Positions 23,591-35,483 of a stretch of 64,000 nt of DNA are shown here, one piece after another. The notes beneath the pieces were generated by a model, which searched no databases, was not told where the DNA came from, and saw nothing but the letters and a program-made list of their open reading frames with translations. This DNA comes from Euborellia annulipes (Eukaryota > Arthropoda > Insecta > Dermaptera > Anisolabididae): NCBI GenBank assembly GCA_023213315.1, contig JAKCPI010006237.1:32608-96607 (forward strand), in the 5' to 3' direction. The stretch's first letter is position 1. Each line of letters begins with the position of its first letter. Position numbers and translations under genes: made by a program.

Positions 23591-24420
23591 CAATTAATTT
23601 ATTCTAAATAACTTGTGATAATATTCAATTTCACGCTTCAGAGAGGTTTTTTGATTTTAGATTCCTCTCCCATATTCTCTCTCTCTGTCTTCCTCTAAAT
23701 TCTATAAACTTAGATATATTGTACACGTACATATATAGTACATTTGTATTTCAAACTAAACTTTCCATACAACTTAAGCAACATTTCATAAACACTTGGT
23801 TAGAGACAGTAAACATTTAAATGAAAGTTTCTTAAAATTTCAGTTTCTCAAACAGAGGAAGAAATAAGTATTTATTTCTATTTTCTATTCGCTCTTTAGA
23901 TACGTTTATAGAATTTAGCAACTTTTCTTTTGTTTAATTAACAAGGATCAAATGGTTGAAAGAAAAATGGAGCTTGTAGAGCAGAAAGGTTCAGTAAAAG
24001 ACGGTTTTGTTTGTGAATAAATACGACACAGTCAACTAGAGTTGCAAGGCACAAAAGAATTCTTAATTTGTCTTGCGTTCTGCGAAGTAACAACAGCACT
24101 CGTGGGAGCCACAACCAAGATTTGCCAGATTAAGAAAAAAGGTGAAGCAAGTTCTTCGGGTCTTTTTGCACAATTACCCAGGGAGGCCAGTTTTGAAAAG
24201 TTAAATAAATAATATAAAGATTTATTTTTATTTTTCGTCTTTTTAACTCTGAGATAAGAAATGATAATTAACAGCGCTGCCTTTTTTTTTAGATTAAAAA
24301 ATATAAATCTATTATTATAATATTTTGCTATATTATCAATGAGATGCGGAAAGTTTAGTTCACTTGGATGTACTTCAGGACATATTATTTAGATCAGAAA
24401 TAAATAAAGGAAGAAAATTT
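23591..24420. other. No gene seen
   Basis: This stretch is less repeat-like than its surroundings. It contains a (CT)n patch at 23675-23690. No convincing frame. Confidence 0.45.
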
Positions 24421-24530
24421 TATTTTCTTTAAAAGAATATATTTTCAACAGCTGACGTTTCGGCCTTGGTTAAAGCCACCTTCGGAGCTGTTAGTGGCCT
24501 TACCCAAGGCCGAAACGTCAGCTTGTTGAG
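24421..24530 (-). ncRNA. Hammerhead-like motif, decayed core
   Basis: On the - strand a 7-bp stem I (AACAGCT with AGCTGTT) and stem II surround CCGAAGG and GAAACGTC. Stems are preserved but two bases of CTGANGA differ. A second, truncated GAAACGTC copy faces the other way at about 24510. Confidence 0.3.
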
Positions 24531-24705
24531 GAAAAAAACGAAAGCCCACCTCAGTATTATTCCCATAAAAGTCCCTGGAGTAAACACAACGTACGACAGT
24601 AAAGAAGAGGATGATGAAGAAATTTTGTAAAAATTTATAAAATATTTTTTATAGAAATTATTCCGATGAAAATCAATAATTTTCGGTGAAAATAGGCAAC
24701 TATTA

Positions 24706-25687
24706 GAGGTAAAGGTGGTATTATGAGCCCCTAGTTTCTTTTTTGTTATAATAAATTTTTTAAAATAATTTTTACTAAATTATTTGTGTTGAACTTCAAC
24801 TATAACAATTGATGAATATATTTAAAAAGTATGCAGTCGATTAAATACACAGAAAGTGAAATAATAACAAAAAATCAAAAAAGTTCGTTTTGTTGAAAAA
24901 ATTTTCTGTGCTGGTATTATGAGCCCCTAGAGTAAATACATGAAAAAGAGTGTTAAAAAGAGGTTAGTCATACAAATATCCTTTATGAAAATTGTATTTT
25001 GTTAATTACAAAACTATATTAGTGTAAATAAGTTGGAAAACAGAAAATATTTTATGATCTGCAAAAGTCACAAATATAAACATCTTTTTCAGTCCCAGCA
25101 CAGTCATTGTGTGCCCACATTTCACACATCAGGCACTATATCCACAGTTCTCCTTGATGATTGGCAGAGTAAAGTCCTTCACAAAACTTACAGGGAGTAT
25201 GCTCATCTCCGGGATTATCAACTCCCACTGGCATTTCCAAAACGGACTCTCCGGTATTGACGGACCATCAAAAATTGGGGCTCATATACCAGGCACAGAA
25301 GGGGGCTCACATTACCGACATAGCCATATTGAATTTCCTCAAAGCATATTCTATCTTTGTTACTGTCTAAATTAATTATCACCTACATTAAATCAAAGCT
25401 TAAAACCTACTCTATTAGATTGCGTAGCCTATGAAAGTAAATGTAATCGAATAATAATCATAATTAAGGGCTAAATAGGTACCTTTCAAAGTTTTTTAGT
25501 AGAAGAAAACACAAACACCTGATTTATCCACCATCTATCATCAACAACTGAACCAAAGCACTCTAGAGGCCTAAAAAAGAACGGAACACAGTGTTTCCAT
25601 CAATCCCCATCAGATTGAGTGAACTCTATGACGAGATATATTGGGGGCTCATAATACCTACAGGGCTCATATTACCACCTTTACCTC
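24706..25687. mobile_element. Non-autonomous pogo-like element (982 bp)
   Basis: Terminal inverted repeats GAGGTAAAGGTGGTATTATG and TAATACC...GGTAAAGG-type ends are bounded by TA on each side. The GGTATTATGAGCCCC motif recurs internally at least four times in both orientations. A decayed zinc finger of the kind found at the C-terminus of insect pogo-type transposases lies on the - strand. Confidence 0.65.
25052..25267 (-). pseudogene. Transposase C-terminal zinc-finger remnant
   Basis: The - strand reads a Cys/His-rich segment with CKFC, then WI, an in-frame TAG, CLMCEMWAHNDCAG, and YICDFC before a stop. The C-x2-C ... C-x2-C-x2-W-x-H-x2-C ... C-x2-C spacing is PHD-like. Such fingers end many pogo/DDE_1 transposases in insects. 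The internal stop and missing DDE domain make it a fossil. Assignment rests on motif spacing only. Confidence 0.55.
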
Positions 25688-25849
25688 TATGAATAAGAAC
25701 ATGTATTAAATTTTGATCAAAATAATTGATATTGATTAATAAAAATAAACGAAGTATTTTTAAATTAAATTAAATACGACAAAATTCAATGAATAAATAA
25801 TGAGTTTTGGAGTTTAGGCTTCAACAGTTGTTAACATTAGTAAAAGAAT

Positions 25850-26105
25850 TTAATTTTCGGTATAATTGTGGTTTATTTGTAAAAATTACAACGTTCGGCC
25901 ACTCATTCTGTGGCCTTCTTCAGGTACAATTAAGCTAAGATTTCCTGTGATTCAATGGAATTTAGAAATTTAAACTCAATTCAATTGAGATTGTCATAGG
26001 TGTAACAACCTTTATAATCTTAACTATATTGTACCTGAAATAGACCACAGAATGAATGACTGAAACGTTGTAATTTTTACAAATAAACCACAGTAAAACT
26101 GAAAA
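25850..26105. repeat. Foldback with hammerhead-like motif
   Basis: ATTGTGGTTTATTTGTAAAA and its reverse complement bound the unit. On the - strand at 25890-25923, CTGAAGA, a perfect stem II (GGCCAC with GTGGCC) and GAACGTT follow the hammerhead pattern, with one A missing from GAAA. The right-arm core (26035-26075) is more decayed. Confidence 0.5.
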
Positions 26106-26184
26106 TCAAATTCCTTTACTAAGAATAAATGATGAGTGTTGAGTAGTTTTATAGAGAGAGACTCAAGAGTAAGAATGTTCGTAG

Positions 26185-26438
26185 CAAGGGCGAATACAAG
26201 GGGGGGAAGGGGTAATTACCCCCCTGAGATTTGAAAAAATACTTTTTTTGAAAAAAAAATGTATTTTTAATGTAAAATTTTAAAAATTAATTCTTAAAAA
26301 TTTGATTTATATTTATATTCTGGCAAACAAGTACAGAATGCGCCTTTAAATTATCGAAATTAAGAAAAAAATGTGTGCTGTGAGACCAGTCACTCCAGAT
26401 TACCCCCCCCCCGAGAAACACCTCTGGATCCGCCACTG
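26185..26438. mobile_element. Short G/C-run hAT-type MITE (254 bp)
   Basis: It is flanked by perfect 8-bp duplications GTTCGTAG. The ends CAAGGGCGAATACAAG and CTCTGGATCCGCCACTG are imperfect inverted repeats. The interior near 26380 resembles the GTGACCAGTCAC region of family A. Confidence 0.8.
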
Positions 26439-26446
26439 GTTCGTAG

Positions 26447-28224
26447 GTAATGATTAATTTTAAACTGGTAACCGTTGGCTCTAGTTGAAACATTATGCTA
26501 AAATATATTATTGAAACAGAAAAACTTGTGAATTTAATTCTCCTATTAAAACGTAGGTAATGAGTAAATTAAATTAGGGTACGGGAAAGCAACTTGAGAG
26601 GATGTAGTAGACTATATCAGAGCATAGTTAGAAAAAATTTTAGAGGGGGGTTGGATGATCCGAGAGCTAACCCCCCACTAAAATATTTTTTATAATTTTT
26701 TACAGTATTTAAAATTTTAACATGTTAGAATTTTAAATTTTGTTAAAAGTTTATATTTTTCGGGATTTTGGGGGGCAAGTGTTTGTACCCCCATAGCCCA
26801 TTCTTGAAGTACATAATTTACTTTAATACGCGGTGACCCATAAGACCAACTATGATTTCATTCACTTAAATAATAAAAAAAATCTTTTCATATTGTCTAT
26901 CTAAAACAAACATGTATAAAAAATTCTGTAATAATTAAATTTTCAAAAAAAAAAAAAAAAAAAAAAAGACAATTTCTGACATAAAGGCAAATGGTTAGGT
27001 AATTATCAAATTTTACATACATAAATGCACATTGAAATTCTAAGCTCTTATTGTCTTTAAAATCAATGTAATTTTAATAGGGAGATGGCTTTGACAGAAT
27101 ATCAAATACCCGGCAGGCTCTCTATATACCATATATATATACATGGAACATATAGGCTAGTGTTGTATAGAATTGAGGCAACGTGGCAAATAGAACTAAT
27201 TATGAATTCGTCGATGCTTAGTTGTTCTCTTTTAATCGTTTATTCGAGGCCTCGTTATCTATTCAATAAATCGATCGATTGTCGATCGTGGGTCTGCATG
27301 CAATTCAAAGGGGTTAATCCTAATTACGAAGGCATTACCCTCCACCCTTTCCAATCACTGATTGACATGGTCCAGAGATTTTGCAACATTCCAATAAGTT
27401 TAGAGCCATTTTCCGGATTTCCTCTCTCTCTCTCGGGTCTCCAGCCATGTTTGCCAACATTTCTCTAGGCAACCAAAAGGATTACCTGAACTTTAATCAG
27501 CTCACGGTTAGGAAAATCTATCACTAGATTTATAGATAATAACTAGGGTGTAAGATTATCAATCAGTTTTGATAATTAATCGCATTGGAGACTAGTTCAT
27601 TATAATTTAGATCGCAATTTGTGCTGATGAGATGTATATTATTATTAGTATCTATTAAGGAACTTCATTATAGATAAATGATATTTTACAATATTTGGCA
27701 GGAGAGTAATTGATAGAGAAATTAAAAAAAAAAGTATTTAGATAAAAAAAAATAACGTTTGGCATCGTATAAATGAACGAGAATTATAGCCTAACTTTGT
27801 TTAGAGAGAAAGCAAATGCCATTATTAGCTCGGGTAACTCGTGGTCGCTATCCACGTACTCACAAGATGTGAGTAACTAAAAAAATAAATTTATAATGTT
27901 CTAAAAATAATAAATCAATGTTTTGTTGAATAAATATTTTTTTTTCCACGTGAATTATTTGCCGGGGCACCTCTAGTATTTTATTAAAGCCAATATATTG
28001 TGCGTTGACTATTTTTCACCAAGTAAAAATTGAGACGCTCGTTAACAGCACCTGGCGAGTGCTAAATGGACTAGTATATAAATAAACAAGTAGAATTTTA
28101 TCGCATCTTTATAAAAGGAAGGGGGCATATAAATATTTGAAATAAATGCTTTTTCCTAAATTTAGTTACTTTTATGTTATTCTATAATTAAAAATTATTT
28201 TTAATTTATTTAATAAAAATATGG
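26447..28224. other. Mostly featureless; uncertain 127-codon frame at 27085-27468
   Basis: The + strand frame starts at an ATG (27085) and crosses a GC-richer block (27220-27470) with no recognisable domain. An exon or conserved non-coding block is possible. GGTAACTCGTGGTCGC at 27834 is a dispersed motif. Confidence 0.25.
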
Positions 28225-28525
28225 TGCGATCACACCAGCGATAGTAAAGTACTAATACTCTCGTCGATTTTGTTCAAAAGCTTTGTGTCACGTGCCAGGG
28301 GGGTACCTAACTTGAATATACAATTTCAACTTCCTAGCTCTTTTCGTTCTTAAGATATTTTCACATACACACACAGAGACAGACCATGTCGCGAAAACCA
28401 CTTTTTTGGATTCAGGGAGCCTCAAAACGTGTATATCCATCAAAATCTCGACATCGAATTTTTGACATGAATTCAATACTTTATCTCTATATATATTAAC
28501 ATATATAAAGGTAAGAGAAAGTAAA
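28225..28525 (+). repeat. Family A repeat, 3' part
   Basis: It covers AAAAGCTTTGTGTCACG to the terminal hairpin and GAGAAAGTAAAAA. The - strand shows the ESKKVVFATWSV reading. Confidence 0.7.
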
Positions 28526-29118
28526 AATTAAATAGGATTAAAAAAAATTTAAAAAAAAGTGAAAAACTAAGAAATACTTAAACTCTGTTGAGTTTATTTT
28601 GAAATATAAATATTGCTTTGATTTTGTGGTATTTAGGAAAATAAAAAAAAAAACATTTTTCTTAAGATTGATCATCAAGGGTCCGCGTTAGGTGGACCTG
28701 AACTAAATTTGTTTGAGGACTTTACAACTATCCTATCTTATTACCCAACTAGGAGCGAACAAGTTTTGCAACATCGTTGTCTATTTTTTTATTCATAAAC
28801 AAGAATTCATTTTTCTGATTTCTAATATTTATGCGAAAAATGAATTGCCTTTAGGGCCCGGGTGCTTTTCTAAGGGTTATTTTATATCACATTAAATCAC
28901 GTAAATTGTGAATATTATTCTTATATTTTTTTATACTGTATCATTGAAGCAAATAATTTATGAGAAGAAAAAAAAAAATTCGAATTTGATTAATAAAAGG
29001 CAAATAACTTTTTTTCTTATACACCTTCTCAGATTAATGGCTCATAAAAAAGTGTGACTCAAAAGAAATCCCCTTTCTATTGATAATCTAATATTAATAT
29101 AACTTCATCGGATCGGTG
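28526..29118. other. No gene seen
   Basis: AT-rich sequence with no supported feature. Confidence 0.45.
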
Positions 29119-30018
29119 TTAAGCCCCGTTTCCATTACAACAAAACTCTCTGCGACATGTCGCGGCACATGTGCCCGGCACAAGTTGCAGAATGGAAACG
29201 GTCTGGCACAAGTCGCGGCACAAGTGCCCGGGACAAAAATGTCGCAGCCGACTGCGCGACAAAACATGTGCCCGCGACTTGTGCCCGGAGAATGGAAACG
29301 GCCCGCGACTTGTGCCCGGGACTTGCGCATGCGCAGACCACTGTTTACATCCTCCTGACAGCAAAATCTAACCTCTCTGTCTCAGATTCCAACGTGTGTT
29401 TCGCGTGGATCAGTGTGTGTTTTGTTTTGTGTAGTTCTTCCCCGTTTATTTGTACGTATTATCACTGTAATGGAGTGGACCAAATGCCGTACTACCAAAC
29501 TGATCGAACTGTTTGAACCCCTGTTGCCAAGTATCGTAGGGTGGCAGCCAACATTTCTCCCGGAGATATTGGAAGTCGACATGACCTAGTTTTGGTAATC
29601 TCGGGACCAATCAGATTTAATAAAAACTCAAAATCTGCTGCCGTCATTCGAACAAAATTGTCAAACCCGCTTTGAAGACGTAAGTCTCTCATCAGGGAAT
29701 TGTAGGCCCCTTCTGAATCACGTCTCGCTAAAAAACTTCTGATCCACCACCTTGGACGTTTACGCCTTTTTTTCTTGAGTTCACAGTATGCACCCGCGAT
29801 AACCACAAAGGCGGAGGCAGCTACGACGTTTTCCATGTTTGTACCAACACAATAAACGCACCTGCTCAGCACAGTGTCGAACAGGGACTGAGTATTTTTT
29901 TTTTCCCAACATCTGTCTCAAGGAAATGGAAACAGTAAAACAAAACCGTGCGACATGTGCCGGGGACATGTGCCCGGCACAAGTCCCCGCGACTTGTAGG
30001 AATGGAAACGTACCTTAA
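29119..30018. mobile_element. Deleted PIF/Harbinger element (~900 bp)
   Basis: Termini TTAAGCCCCGTTTCCATT and AATGGAAACGTACCTTAA are inverted repeats. Sub-terminal regions (29150-29330, 29945-29995) hold many GC-rich repeats built from GACATGTGCCCGG, CGGCACAAGT and GCGACTTGTG. An N-terminal Harbinger transposase fragment sits inside. A TTA or TTAA target cannot be distinguished. Confidence 0.75.
29492..29836 (-). pseudogene. PIF/Harbinger transposase N-terminal fragment
   Basis: From an ATG at 29836 the frame encodes about 114 aa. It resembles the N-terminal part of HARBI1-like nucleases: a basic stretch with RRKRPRWWIRSFL, then a segment with FVRMTAADFEFLL, then LAATLRYLATG, the usual lead-in to the helix-turn-helix region. 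It ends about 14 codons later; the DDE catalytic domain is absent. HARBI1-like proteins are normally ~350 aa, so this is a relic without nuclease function. Confidence 0.75.
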
Positions 30019-30540
30019 GGGCGACCGGGAATCCCCTCTGCCATTAGTCATCAATATTTTATATTTATTTATAAAAAAAAAAAATGATCCGTACATGTAT
30101 AGGGATTAAAAGCTTTTCTCTCTACATTTTAAATTATTTAAATAATCATTGGGTTTGAATATGATTATATTTTTAATTTTTTTGTGGGTCTTTCACTGAA
30201 AAACAATCCTAATTTGCCCGAGAGATATTCTTATATTCAAAGAACCCACCTTCTTTTAATCAAAGGTTTTTATCTCAATTTCTTTTTTTTATTTTTCTTA
30301 AAGAATGTTCTCTTATTGTTTTACAATTCAAATAAGTACAGTATACATTATAATTGAAAAGTTTTTATTAATTAAGAAGTATTCAAAAATATTCCAGGAA
30401 TAAATTTGATTATTTTAATGGATAATTTAAAAATCTGACAAACATTTCACGTAGCCCAAACTGATATTCTAATATTAAATAAGGCTTGCTTGATATTATG
30501 AAAGGTCGGTCGAATCAGGGTCAATTTAGTTTGGGGGGGG
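30019..30540. other. No gene seen
   Basis: AT-rich sequence without supported feature. Confidence 0.45.
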
Positions 30541-30778
30541 GGTGTTTAACTTATATATAAAATTTCAACCTCTTAGCTCAATTCTTTCATGCTTAAAATT
30601 GAACACACACCCACCCACACACAGACAGACCATGTCGCGAAAACCACTTTTTTGGACTCAGGAGACTTCAAAACGTATATATCGATCAAAATCTCGACAT
30701 CTAATTTTTGACATGAAACCAATACTTTCTCGCTATATATATTAACATACTGTATATAGAGGTAAGAGAAAGTAAAAA
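30541..30778 (+). repeat. Family A repeat, 3' part
   Basis: It covers the last third of the family, with a CACACACCCACCCACACAC tract and terminal hairpin. It is also the left edge of segmental duplication copy 2. Confidence 0.7.
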
Positions 30779-31535
30779 TAGTCTTCTTCAATTCAGCCAT
30801 GATAACAACTGCGCAAGCATAAATAGCAAAAAATAAAAAAATGTTATGCTTTGATAAAGGTTAAACATTAATCACCGAAACGTCGTCTTTGGGATAATCA
30901 TTCTAATTATTTAATAATTGAATATAAAAAATATAAAGATGACAAATATGCACTTTTTCTAACCAAAAAATTTTAGATGACATTTATTTATATTAGTTAT
31001 TTCTGTTAAAAATTATTTTTACTATCGAATATTTGTTAATTAAAGATTATTAATAAATAACTTCAAAAAAAATAAATTTGTACTCACAAAATCTGTAGCT
31101 CCCCGTCTCAGCCCTGGTGTCATCAATTGGACGGCTTCTCTGCCAAGACTAAATCCGATCCTTGCTTAAGCACAGACTAAAGGCAGCCAAGACGAGTCAG
31201 ATCCAGCTTAAACTTGCAGAGCCTGCAAGAGAAAAAATAAAGTAAATTAAATAGATGGCCAAAAATTAGTGAAAATGAATAGAGAAGATGAGCACCGTCT
31301 TGCCACCATAAACATAGGGATGAGTGGAGCCAGGAAATATGGAGCATATAAACCCTCCATCTTCCCTCATAAAAAATTCCTGTCTCCGGGCAAAATCTTG
31401 AAGCAGAAATAATCGGGCAAAATGGTGTTCGTTTATACATGTATGTGGTGGGATGGGTGAAAATTTATATTTAAGCTAGGTACCCTTCCGAGACGTAACA
31501 CGAAGCTTTTGAACAAAATCGGCCATAAGAGTACA
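30545..31535 (+). repeat. Segmental duplication, copy 2
   Basis: It is collinear with 11845-12800 with few substitutions and small indels. Its hammerhead-like core (30851-30884) reads TTGATAA where copy 1 reads TTGATGA, so copy 2 has decayed further. The copy ends next to a partial hAT terminus. Confidence 0.75.
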
Positions 31536-32132
31536 GTGGTTCCCAACCTTTTTTGGCCCATCGCCCCTTTCTGGAGGTTGTCTAACACCGATCGCCCCCT
31601 TTTCATTTAATTTTTCGACTAATAGCAAAAAATTAATATATTTTGTATTATGATTAAAATTCATAAATACATTATTTTTTAGATGCTCTTTAAAATTTAT
31701 ATTCTTATTTTTGCCCTTTAAACGCCAAAATGAGAATATAGATTTTAAAGAGCATCTAAAAATAATTTAATTATGAATTTTAATCATAATTGTTGGTGCG
31801 AATTTTGAGAAAATCGAAAAAAACTGGAAAAAATGCATCAGTAAAGTACTCTTTGACCGATTTTGATTAAAAGCTTATTTTCACGCCCTAGATGGGTGTC
31901 TAACTTAAATATAAAATTTCACCCTCCTGGCTCAATTTCTTCATGCTTTAAATTGAACACATCCAGGCACACACACAGACAGACAAACAGACCATGTCGC
32001 GAAAACCACATTTTTGGATTCAGGGGACCTCAAAACGTGTATAACCATCAAAATATCGACATCGAATTTTTAACATGAATCCAATACTTTCTCTCTCTAT
32101 ATATTAACATATATAGAGGTAAGAGAAAGTAA
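31440..32132. repeat. Two family A fragments head to head
   Basis: The left fragment (to ~31720) is in reverse orientation; the right (31722-32132) is forward and runs to the 3' hairpin. They meet at CCAAAATGAGAATATA, the same internal family A site, so together they form an inverted repeat. Confidence 0.65.
31534..31645 (+). mobile_element. Partial hAT-type terminus
   Basis: CAGTGGTTCCCAACCTTTTT is a typical hAT end, followed by CCCATCGCCCC repeats. No matching right end was found. Confidence 0.5.
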
Positions 32133-32211
32133 TAGACGAAGAGCACACTGAAATAAAATTGCGTTTATTTTTCGTCCTGGTTGCCTACATGGTATTATCA
32201 ATAATATAGAC

Positions 32212-32392
32212 CTGCGGTTCCCAACCCGTGGGTCGCGGGATGATTGGAACTGGGCCGCGGATGTCTAAGGAATGATAAAAATTATATACAGTACTGTATA
32301 TATAGGTTATATACATATATTGGGCCTCAGCGTTTTTTTTTTTTTTTTACGGAAAAAGTGGGCCGCACATCAAAAAAGGTTGGAAACCGCTG
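32212..32392. mobile_element. hAT-type MITE (181 bp)
   Basis: The ends CTGCGGTTCCCAACCC and GGTTGGAAACCGCTG are flanked by perfect 8-bp duplications ATATAGAC. It shares GGGCCGCGG blocks with the 929-bp element at 6.5 kb and is probably an internally deleted relative. Confidence 0.85.
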
Positions 32393-32400
32393 ATATAGAC

Positions 32401-33508
32401 AAGCCAAAGAAAATATATATCTGTATCTATTATAAATAAAGAGAAATACGTAGAGAGAAAACATGATGTTATAATTACCGTGAGGAATTATAAAAAAAAA
32501 ATTATATTTATCAAAATTTACTTATTTGGATGGGGGGATTGCCTCGCAGAACATTCGAACCCCCCTCCCGAAAAAAATTTTCTGCCTACTACCTTGGTGT
32601 GAATCAGTCCTATTAAGAAAATCATTTGTGGGTTTTAGACCTCATTATATATAAATCCAATGTATTTAAATTTTATCGCTATCAACAGTAAACCTTATAT
32701 CTAGACCTCTAATAAATTTGAAGTCCATTATCAAATAATTGGAATTAGGTGACTATAATAGAGTAAATGAGTTATCTCTATATAAATACTCTTCTTTTAC
32801 CTCCACACCTAGGGGCAAGAATAATAAAATAGTATATTTCCAATCTTTCCTGGCAAAAAACCGATAAATTTTATTCACGCGAATTGATTAGCGGTAGCTA
32901 AATTTTTTTTTAAATTAATATATATTTAATATACTGTATAAATCCTTCCGGGTGAGTCTGCATTTTAATTGATAGTGGACATAAACTTAATTATCTTTAG
33001 TGGTTAATTTGCCTACTCGACACGAGAGGCGCCACTAATCAAGAGCGCCTGATAGTTATGCAAAGCATTCCCAACAAAAGATATTTTTCTTGCCTATTCA
33101 ATAGGGTTGTGTGACAAATATTCAAGCTTTAATAGATGGATTTTTTGCTAATTAGTCGCCAGTTTTCAATTAAAAATTCGAGGTATTCAAAATTTAATAG
33201 ACCTATCGCTCCCTAAAATAATTTTTGTTAATATTAGCAGAAGAAATGGCTAGTAAAGGATTAGCAGAAGAAAAGCTATTCGATAATGATATAATTTTTC
33301 AACTCGTTTGGAAACTTTACTAGCCCGATAATAACAAAAACATAATAATAATAAAAAAGAAAAAACAGCTTCCCGTTCAGAGTGACAAAAATGTATTTAA
33401 ATTATTCATTTATTTGCACATACAGACTGCTCACAGCATCAAGAGGTGGACTATATGGACGGCCCAACAAGGGTCTGAAAACCAAACTCCCGAAAGAGTC
33501 TGGGAGGA
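32401..33508. other. No gene seen
   Basis: A C/G-run patch at 32530-32575 resembles decayed short hAT elements; otherwise featureless. Confidence 0.4.
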
Positions 33509-33667
33509 TTATTCACCATAATGTGGATAGTGACCATGCGTTTTGGAGTATAGGAATTTTAGAAAGTTGAACTGGATCCTTTCTATTCTTTCCATATGAG
33601 CTCGATAGAAGGGGCTCCAGATAATGGGGCAGTATTCAAGCTTCGAGAGGACGTATGAGCGGTATAC
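33509..33667 (-). pseudogene. LINE reverse-transcriptase C-terminal remnant
   Basis: The - strand reads 52 residues including YVLSKLEYCPIIWSPFYRAH and RIQFNFLKFLYSK before a stop. This matches the conserved post-RT segment of Jockey/R1-like non-LTR elements (pattern LEY...W.P......ERIQ..FL.F). Flanks downstream continue in other frames, consistent with frameshifts. Catalytic motifs are absent. Confidence 0.7.
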
Positions 33668-34029
33668 AATTATATTGGCTATTTATTTATTTAAATAAAT
33701 AAGAACGGAGTTTAATATTCTAAAAATATTTTATTTATTAAATATTTGTGGCATTCTGGTACCGGTACGCAAAACAGATTGAGGAACGGTCTTAAACTAC
33801 ATAAGATGCGAAATGAGAGAGCCTGTCTCTTAAAGTGAAGTAAGTAACCTAGTCGAAAGGTGCTGGAAAAATGCTAGTCATAATTTGAACGTTTTCCCGT
33901 TCTTGAGATTTTAAGACACACACTGATTTTTGTGAGACCTGACAAAACGGTAAAAAAAAAAAAGGGTCGGACTAAACCGAGCGCACAACTTTGCCCATCC
34001 AATATTCAAAGAAATAACGCAATGTGTTT

Positions 34030-34293
34030 GCTCTCGGGCTTGGTCTAGTTGGTATCGTGTCTACCTTATATACAGAACGTCGCGGGATCGGACCTCAGGC
34101 AGTCCGATGATTTTATTTAAGTCATTTGGATACCAAATGGCTTAAATAGAAATGCCTGGACCTCCAATAGATATTATAAATAATAACGGTTATCGTCAAA
34201 GTCTTAAATGGCCTAGGTTGCCGAAAAGGCTGTGTGAATATGTGTGTGAGTGTGGGTGTGAATGAGAAAAAAGTGTGAATGTTTAAAAAAAAA
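34030..34293 (+). mobile_element. tRNA-derived SINE, full length, diverged head
   Basis: The head CTCTCGGGCTTGGTCTAG is more diverged than in other copies and box B reads GGGATCGGACCTC. Body and GTGTGAATG tail are standard. Confidence 0.75.
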
Positions 34294-35483
34294 TTTTAAC
34301 AAATTTATGACATATTAGGATACAAATATTATACATCATTTTACTCGGGAAAAAGTCTAGTTTCTGAATATATAAAAAAAAATAATAGGTTATGTAAGAA
34401 AAAAATATTGGCCTCCCGTCAAGGGCGCCCTCTAATGGTCCGATGTTTAACAAAGGCTTTTCAGTTCTTGGTCTTTATCTCTAGTTTATGTGTGCAAAAT
34501 TTCAAATCAATGTCCTGGTTAGAAGTCTATATATCAATAATCTTTTTTTTTTTTTTTTTTTAATTTCATGAGATCAACACAAATAATTAAGATATAACCT
34601 AATAATCTGCTCCAAAGACTAATTAAACTAGAAAATTTAGAAGAAAATGAATTATTAATAATAAATAAATAAATTATAATTATAGTTCTTATGATTTTCT
34701 TAATCCGCATTTGTGCAAAGGTATTTTTGATATCCTTTCTTCAAATATAGCGATAGAACATTAATTTTTTTTTTTTTTTTTTAATATTATCAACTTTTTT
34801 TATGAAGAGAGATTAAACTTGACAAGATCAAAAATGTCATCGCATCATTTTTCGCATTTTAACTTCCAGGTAAAAAAAAAAAAAAAAAAATTTAAAGTCT
34901 GATAGACAAAACATTTTTGGTAGATGTGACGTTGTTCAAAAAGTTGTCAAGATTTGTGCATAGAGTGAAATTTGCGAGTGAGGAGGAGGAGGATGAAACG
35001 GTAAAGGAGGGGGGGGGGGGAAAGGGAGGAGATCTAAGAAAAGGTTTTGGTTAAGGATGCAGATGCGCAGGTTTGATGGATTCGTTTTCTCGTAAGACAG
35101 GCAGACAGGCAGGCAGGCAGACAGCAGTCCTATTTACTCAATGGAAATGAGACGCACGATTGTCTTGCCAACTTGACGACGACACCTCTCAGTCTCTCTC
35201 TCTCGTCCCGGATTTTTTTTTTTAACGCAAGCTCTACGAAGAAGATCTCTGACGAGTGCGTCACCAAACGAAAACTTCTTGTTGGAATCGGATTAGGCAA
35301 ATCTTCAACTCAAACCGTCATCGTTGGAGCAACAGAGGTGTGTCGTCGTTTGTCGACACGATTTACCTAGACAAGCTGAGCTTATATCGACTATTCAAAG
35401 GTGTGCAAATCTCTTTACAAATGTCGATAAGAGATTAGTAGAAGAATCATTACTATTTAAAGAAATTGAATGGCGAAATTCTT
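34294..35483. other. GC-richer island at 34970-35440; possible untranslated exon
   Basis: The block has a GAGGAGGAGG run, a G run, a (GACAGGCA)n microsatellite at 35093-35124 and a (TC)n patch. Several overlapping frames are open but none begins with ATG or shows a domain. A promoter or 5' untranslated exon would fit; nothing proves it. Confidence 0.25.

Noticed and set aside
25033..25375. Two + strand frames as a gene
   Set aside because: They lie opposite the decayed zinc finger and show no domain; the - strand reading explains the pattern.
29116..29371. Stack of overlapping open frames on both strands
   Set aside because: They arise from stop-free GC-rich sub-terminal repeats of the Harbinger element, not from genes.
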